DNA from: Chloroflexota bacterium | GTDB taxonomy: Bacteria > Chloroflexota > Dehalococcoidia > JABGRK01 | Length of the DNA: 8,043 nt | Assembly (NCBI GenBank): GCA_030665485.1 | Contig: DAOUZV010000053.1 | Span: 1 to 8,043, forward strand | Direction: 5' to 3' | Shown: positions 6,457 to 8,043 of the stretch, piece after piece | Position numbering within the stretch: the first letter of the stretch is position 1 | Layout: every line of letters begins with the position of its first letter | Translations under genes and position numbers: made by a program | The notes under the pieces: generated by a model | Told to the model about the DNA's origin: nothing | Database searches by the model: none | The model's input: only the letters and a program-made list of their open reading frames with translations

Positions 6457-7008
6457 TTAGTCGGCTTCGCTCAAAACTGTCAGCAGTTTTTTGATTGAAG
6501 GACGATCGGTTGCGCTACTACTTGGGTGTGACAAGAGCAAAGTGCCATCTTTACCCACAATGAAATCACCACCCAGTTGTGATCCGTCCCCCTTGATGCC
6601 AAGCCACTTGTGCCCTGTTAGCAGCGCTTTAATGTAAAACCACAGCGTTTTGAAATTCCATGAGCGCCACCAGGAATGACGCATGCCATAGAGGCCATAA
6701 ACTTTCCTCTCCTCGTCCAGCAACATCTGGAAGGGGGCGCATGTTAATTCAAGCCATTCTTTTGCCATCTCTACTGTTCCGAAAGAGATTGCCCATACCT
6801 CTGTATCAAGCTGCTTAAGCTCATCCTGATGTCGGCACAACTGTGCCACATGCTCCTGGCACACCAGTCAGCCCAGATGACGCAGAAAAACCAGCAGTAC
6901 TCTATGTCCTCCGAGTAGAGAATTGCTCAACGACACAGTCTGGCCGTCAACCGAAGGGAGAGAGAAATCCGGGGCTTTGTCTCCTACATGTAAGGAGCGG
7001 TGTTTCAC
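6457..7008 (-). CDS. Peroxiredoxin-like AhpC/TSA-family selenoprotein (UxxC; TGA at 6868-6870 read as selenocysteine)
   Basis: Conventional reading starts at GTG 6864 and yields 135 residues without a thioredoxin-fold N-terminus. Reading the same frame upstream gives a 183-residue protein from GTG 7008 interrupted only by one TGA, at residue 47. The upstream part contains VGDKAPDFSLPSVDGQTVSL, the standard start of AhpC/TSA proteins, then the strand VLLVFLRHLG. TGA-LVC follows, where Cys relatives have RHxGCxxC, then QEHVAQL. Later parts also fit the family: EVWAISFGTVEMA, LLDEERKVYGLYG and GGDFIVGKDGTLLLSH near the C-terminus. The product should therefore be a thiol/selenol peroxidase or thioredoxin-like redox protein with a U47-x-x-C50 site. 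The TGA is followed by hairpins suited to SECIS function. An alternative GTG at 7023 has AGGGGT eight bases upstream and would add five residues. No selA/B/C/D genes are in the window, so a nonsense mutation remains the alternative. It heads the operon. Confidence 0.82.
6833..6863 (-). promoter_or_regulatory. Candidate bacterial SECIS element (two mutually exclusive hairpins) just after the TGA
   Basis: In the mRNA sense, hairpin 1 pairs TGTGCCA with TGGCACA (6857-6863 and 6842-6848), a perfect 7-bp stem with the 8-base loop GGAGCATG starting 12 nt after the TGA. Hairpin 2 reuses the second arm: TGGCAC pairs with GTGCCG (6843-6848 and 6833-6838, one U-G) around the loop AGTT, which starts 26 nt after the TGA. 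Known bacterial SECIS hairpins lie directly 3' of the UGA inside the coding region, with a small G-containing apical loop roughly 16-37 nt away. Hairpin 2 fits that distance; hairpin 1 is stronger but closer. Which one SelB would bind is undecided. Confidence 0.55.
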
Positions 7009-7102
7009 AATGCTATCTACCACCCAAATACACCCCTAACTCAATAATACTAAAATTGGAATCCCAATCCATGCTATAAATGTATCTCTATATTGGCATA
7101 AA

Positions 7103-7131
7103 AAGCTACCAGAAGTTGTGAAAAATGTCAA
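7103..7131 (-). promoter_or_regulatory. Candidate sigma70-type promoter of the minus-strand operon
   Basis: On the minus strand a perfect -35 TTGACA (7131-7126) is followed after 17 bases by TAGCTT (7108-7103), which keeps the key first, second and last -10 bases. Transcription would begin near 7096, leaving a leader of roughly 90 nt before the GTG at 7008. The -10 is poor, so this is tentative. Confidence 0.35.
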
Positions 7132-7244
7132 TCGGTGCATTAACCCGCCTCTTAAAACCAAGTCTTTTGTGGAGCACGCGGTTTCTGAAATTTAGCGGAA
7201 GCAAATCACGATATACCCGTTTTAGATATCAGATTATAGGAATA

Positions 7245-7258
7245 AGTTTATGTAAACT
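7245..7258. repeat. Short inverted repeat AGTTTA-TG-TAAACT
   Basis: A perfect 6-bp dyad with a 2-base centre lies just upstream of the terminator-like hairpin. It is of the size of a regulator half-site pair, but such a short AT-rich dyad can arise by chance. Confidence 0.3.
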
Positions 7259-7270
7259 ACTACCATTGAG

Positions 7271-7294
7271 CAAACATCGGGATGTTTGATTTTT
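7271..7294 (+). terminator. Intrinsic-terminator-like hairpin without an obvious upstream gene
   Basis: CAAACATC (7271-7278) and GATGTTTG (7281-7288) are perfect complements around GG, in practice a 7-bp stem with a CGGG loop. They are followed by ATTTTT (7289-7294). The T run is on the plus-strand side only. No plus-strand gene precedes it after 3252, so it may end a small RNA, block read-through into rsgA, or belong to the end of a decayed insertion element. Confidence 0.5.
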
Positions 7295-7345
7295 GTGCAC
7301 TACAATCAGAAAAACAGGAAAGAGTTGGTTCGGCTTTTGCCTCAG

Positions 7346-7374
7346 CTGTCAATCGCATGAACCACGCGTATAAT
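7346..7374 (+). promoter_or_regulatory. Candidate rsgA promoter P1 with consensus -10
   Basis: A perfect TATAAT (7369-7374) is preceded by CTGTCA (7346-7351) with a 17-base spacer. The -10 lies inside the left arm of a 24-bp dyad, a position where a bound regulator would block RNA polymerase. The leader to rsgA would be about 100 nt. Confidence 0.35.
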
Positions 7375-7388
7375 AGACGTTATACGCG
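7365..7388. repeat. 24-bp perfect inverted repeat (9-bp arms, 6-base spacer), candidate operator
   Basis: CGCGTATAA (7365-7373) and TTATACGCG (7380-7388) are exact reverse complements around TAGACG. The GC-rich outer ends and AT-rich inner part look like a dimeric regulator site. It overlaps a consensus -10. As RNA it could also form a hairpin, but no T run follows, so it is not a terminator. Confidence 0.6.
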
Positions 7389-7422
7389 AGTAACCTATCA
7401 TCTAATTGTCCTTATACTACGA

Positions 7423-7450
7423 TTGACTATTACTAGCTACATTCTATAGA
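7423..7450 (+). promoter_or_regulatory. Candidate rsgA promoter P2
   Basis: TTGACT (7423-7428) and TATAGA (7445-7450) are separated by 16 bases and would give a leader of about 20 nt. The -10 lies within ATTCTATAGAAT (7441-7452), a perfect 12-bp palindrome that could be an operator. Confidence 0.4.
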
Positions 7451-7479
7451 ATTATCAGACGATTAAGGAGAAAAGAAAG

Positions 7480-8043
7480 ATGAATTTGGAAGAACTGGGC
7501 TTTGGCGATTGGTTCAAGGATAAGGTTGATCCCACCAATGAAGCGCAATACAAAATAGCCAGGGTTATTGCCGTAAACAAGGGCAACTACGCCATCCGTA
7601 ATGAGATGCGCGACGCCATTGCAGAGCTTACAGGCAAGCTAATGTTTGGCGCCGAATCCCCGCTGGACTACCCCGCCGTGGGCGACTGGGTATATGCGCA
7701 GTATCTTGATGGTGATACCTTCGCCGTCATACATGAGATTTTGCCCAGAAAGTCGTCCCTGCAAAGAAAGTCATCCGGCAAAAAAATAGACTTTCAGCTA
7801 ATCGCTGCCAACATAGACACCGCGTTTGTGGTGCAATCACTGGATACCAACTACAACCTCAGACGTCTGGAGCGCTACCTGGTAATGGTTAACGAGGCCC
7901 GCATCCACCCCGTCGTCCTGCTCAGCAAAAGCGATCTGTTATCCGCAGGAGAATTGGAGGATAAAATAACGCAGATTCACACGGTGATGCCGGATGTTGA
8001 GATAGCGGCCTTCAGCAATATCAGCACCTCCGGCCTCGATACT
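7480..8043 (+). CDS. rsgA: Ribosome small subunit-dependent GTPase RsgA, N-terminal 188 residues (3' truncated by window)
   Basis: The frame is open from ATG 7480 to the last base. AAGGAG (7465-7470) lies nine bases before the ATG. RsgA is a circularly permuted GTPase that binds the 30S subunit late in assembly and releases RbfA. The opening MNLEELGFGDWF matches the longer RsgA form. The OB-fold part includes YPAVGDWVYAQ (64-74) and ILPRKSSLQRKSSG (87-100). FQLIAANIDTAFVVQSLDTN (105-124) and NLRRLERYLVMV (126-137) lead into the GTPase domain, where permutation puts G4 first: LLSKSDL (147-153, the NKxD equivalent with Ser for Asn). G5 is around SNISTSGLD (179-187). The G1-G3 motifs and the C-terminal zinc domain lie beyond the window. 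It is divergent from the selenoprotein operon and probably transcribed alone. Confidence 0.93.
   Translation, partial: MNLEELGFGDWFKDKVDPTNEAQYKIARVIAVNKGNYAIRNEMRDAIAELTGKLMFGAESPLDYPAVGDWVYAQYLDGDTFAVIHEILPRKSSLQRKSSGKKIDFQLIAANIDTAFVVQSLDTNYNLRRLERYLVMVNEARIHPVVLLSKSDLLSAGELEDKITQIHTVMPDVEIAAFSNISTSGLDT

Larger units (their letters stand above)
7009..7479. other. AT-rich divergent intergenic region between the selenoprotein operon and rsgA
   Basis: No convincing gene of normal size lies in these 470 bases. The region holds the likely promoter of the minus-strand operon, promoter candidates for rsgA, two perfect dyads plus a shorter one, and a terminator-like hairpin that has no obvious upstream gene. 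Short ORFs at 7125-7289 (54 residues) and 7357-7449 (30 residues) lack ribosome binding sites. No tRNA or recognisable riboswitch was seen. Confidence 0.7.

Noticed and set aside
6457..6864. 135-residue ORF beginning at GTG 6864 taken as the complete peroxiredoxin-like gene
   Set aside because: It would begin inside the UxxC motif, would lack the first strands of the fold, and the in-frame upstream sequence encodes precisely the missing N-terminus.
7125..7289. 54-residue plus-strand ORF in the intergenic region
   Set aside because: It has no ribosome binding site, its ATG overlaps the minus-strand -35 candidate, its stop lies in the terminator-like stem, and the product resembles nothing I know.
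7009..7480. tRNA (including tRNA-Sec) or riboswitch in the divergent intergenic region
   Set aside because: No cloverleaf, T-loop consensus or known aptamer pattern could be found by eye.

Overview
The window is bacterial chromosomal DNA with dense genes, short spacers and AUA/GTG-tolerant codon use. The protein flavour and gene content suggest an anaerobic lineage, possibly Dehalococcoidia (Chloroflexota), but this is a guess from resemblance and not from any search.

Layout. (1) Positions 2-3252, plus strand: a sulfur-mobilisation and cysteine operon. It holds the C-terminal part of a ThiF/MoeB/HesA-type E1-like adenylating enzyme, a class-V aminotransferase-fold cysteine desulfurase, an overlooked 40-codon ORF with a perfect ribosome binding site and tandem Cys codons, cysteine synthase CysK (its ATG overlaps the small ORF's stop as ATGA), a NIL-domain protein, and a possible 38-codon ORF. 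(2) Positions 3277-7008, minus strand, convergent with the first: a tight four-gene operon read right to left. Its genes encode a peroxiredoxin-like protein, a FAD/NAD(P) disulfide oxidoreductase, a TauE/TSUP-family permease and a UbiA-type prenyltransferase, with gaps of 27, 21 and 18 nt. (3) Positions 7009-7479: an AT-rich divergent intergenic region with dyads, a terminator-like hairpin and promoter candidates. (4) Positions 7480-8043, plus strand: the N-terminal 188 codons of the ribosome-assembly GTPase RsgA, running off the window.

The main result is in the peroxiredoxin-like gene. Standard ORF calling gives a 135-residue protein starting at 6864 that lacks the thioredoxin-fold N-terminus. 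The same frame is open further upstream across a single TGA (6868-6870) and encodes a canonical VGDKAPDFSLP N-terminus. The TGA sits exactly where the family has the first Cys of its CxxC motif (RHLG-TGA-LVC). The gene is therefore best read as a selenoprotein (UxxC) of 183 residues from a GTG at 7008, with two alternative hairpins directly downstream of the TGA as bacterial SECIS candidates. The next gene in the operon encodes a pyridine-nucleotide disulfide reductase, a plausible source of electrons for it.

A second result is the small ORF in front of cysK. Its two adjacent UGU codons lie in the loop of a weak hairpin followed by four U, which would suit cysteine-responsive control of cysK; this remains an inference.
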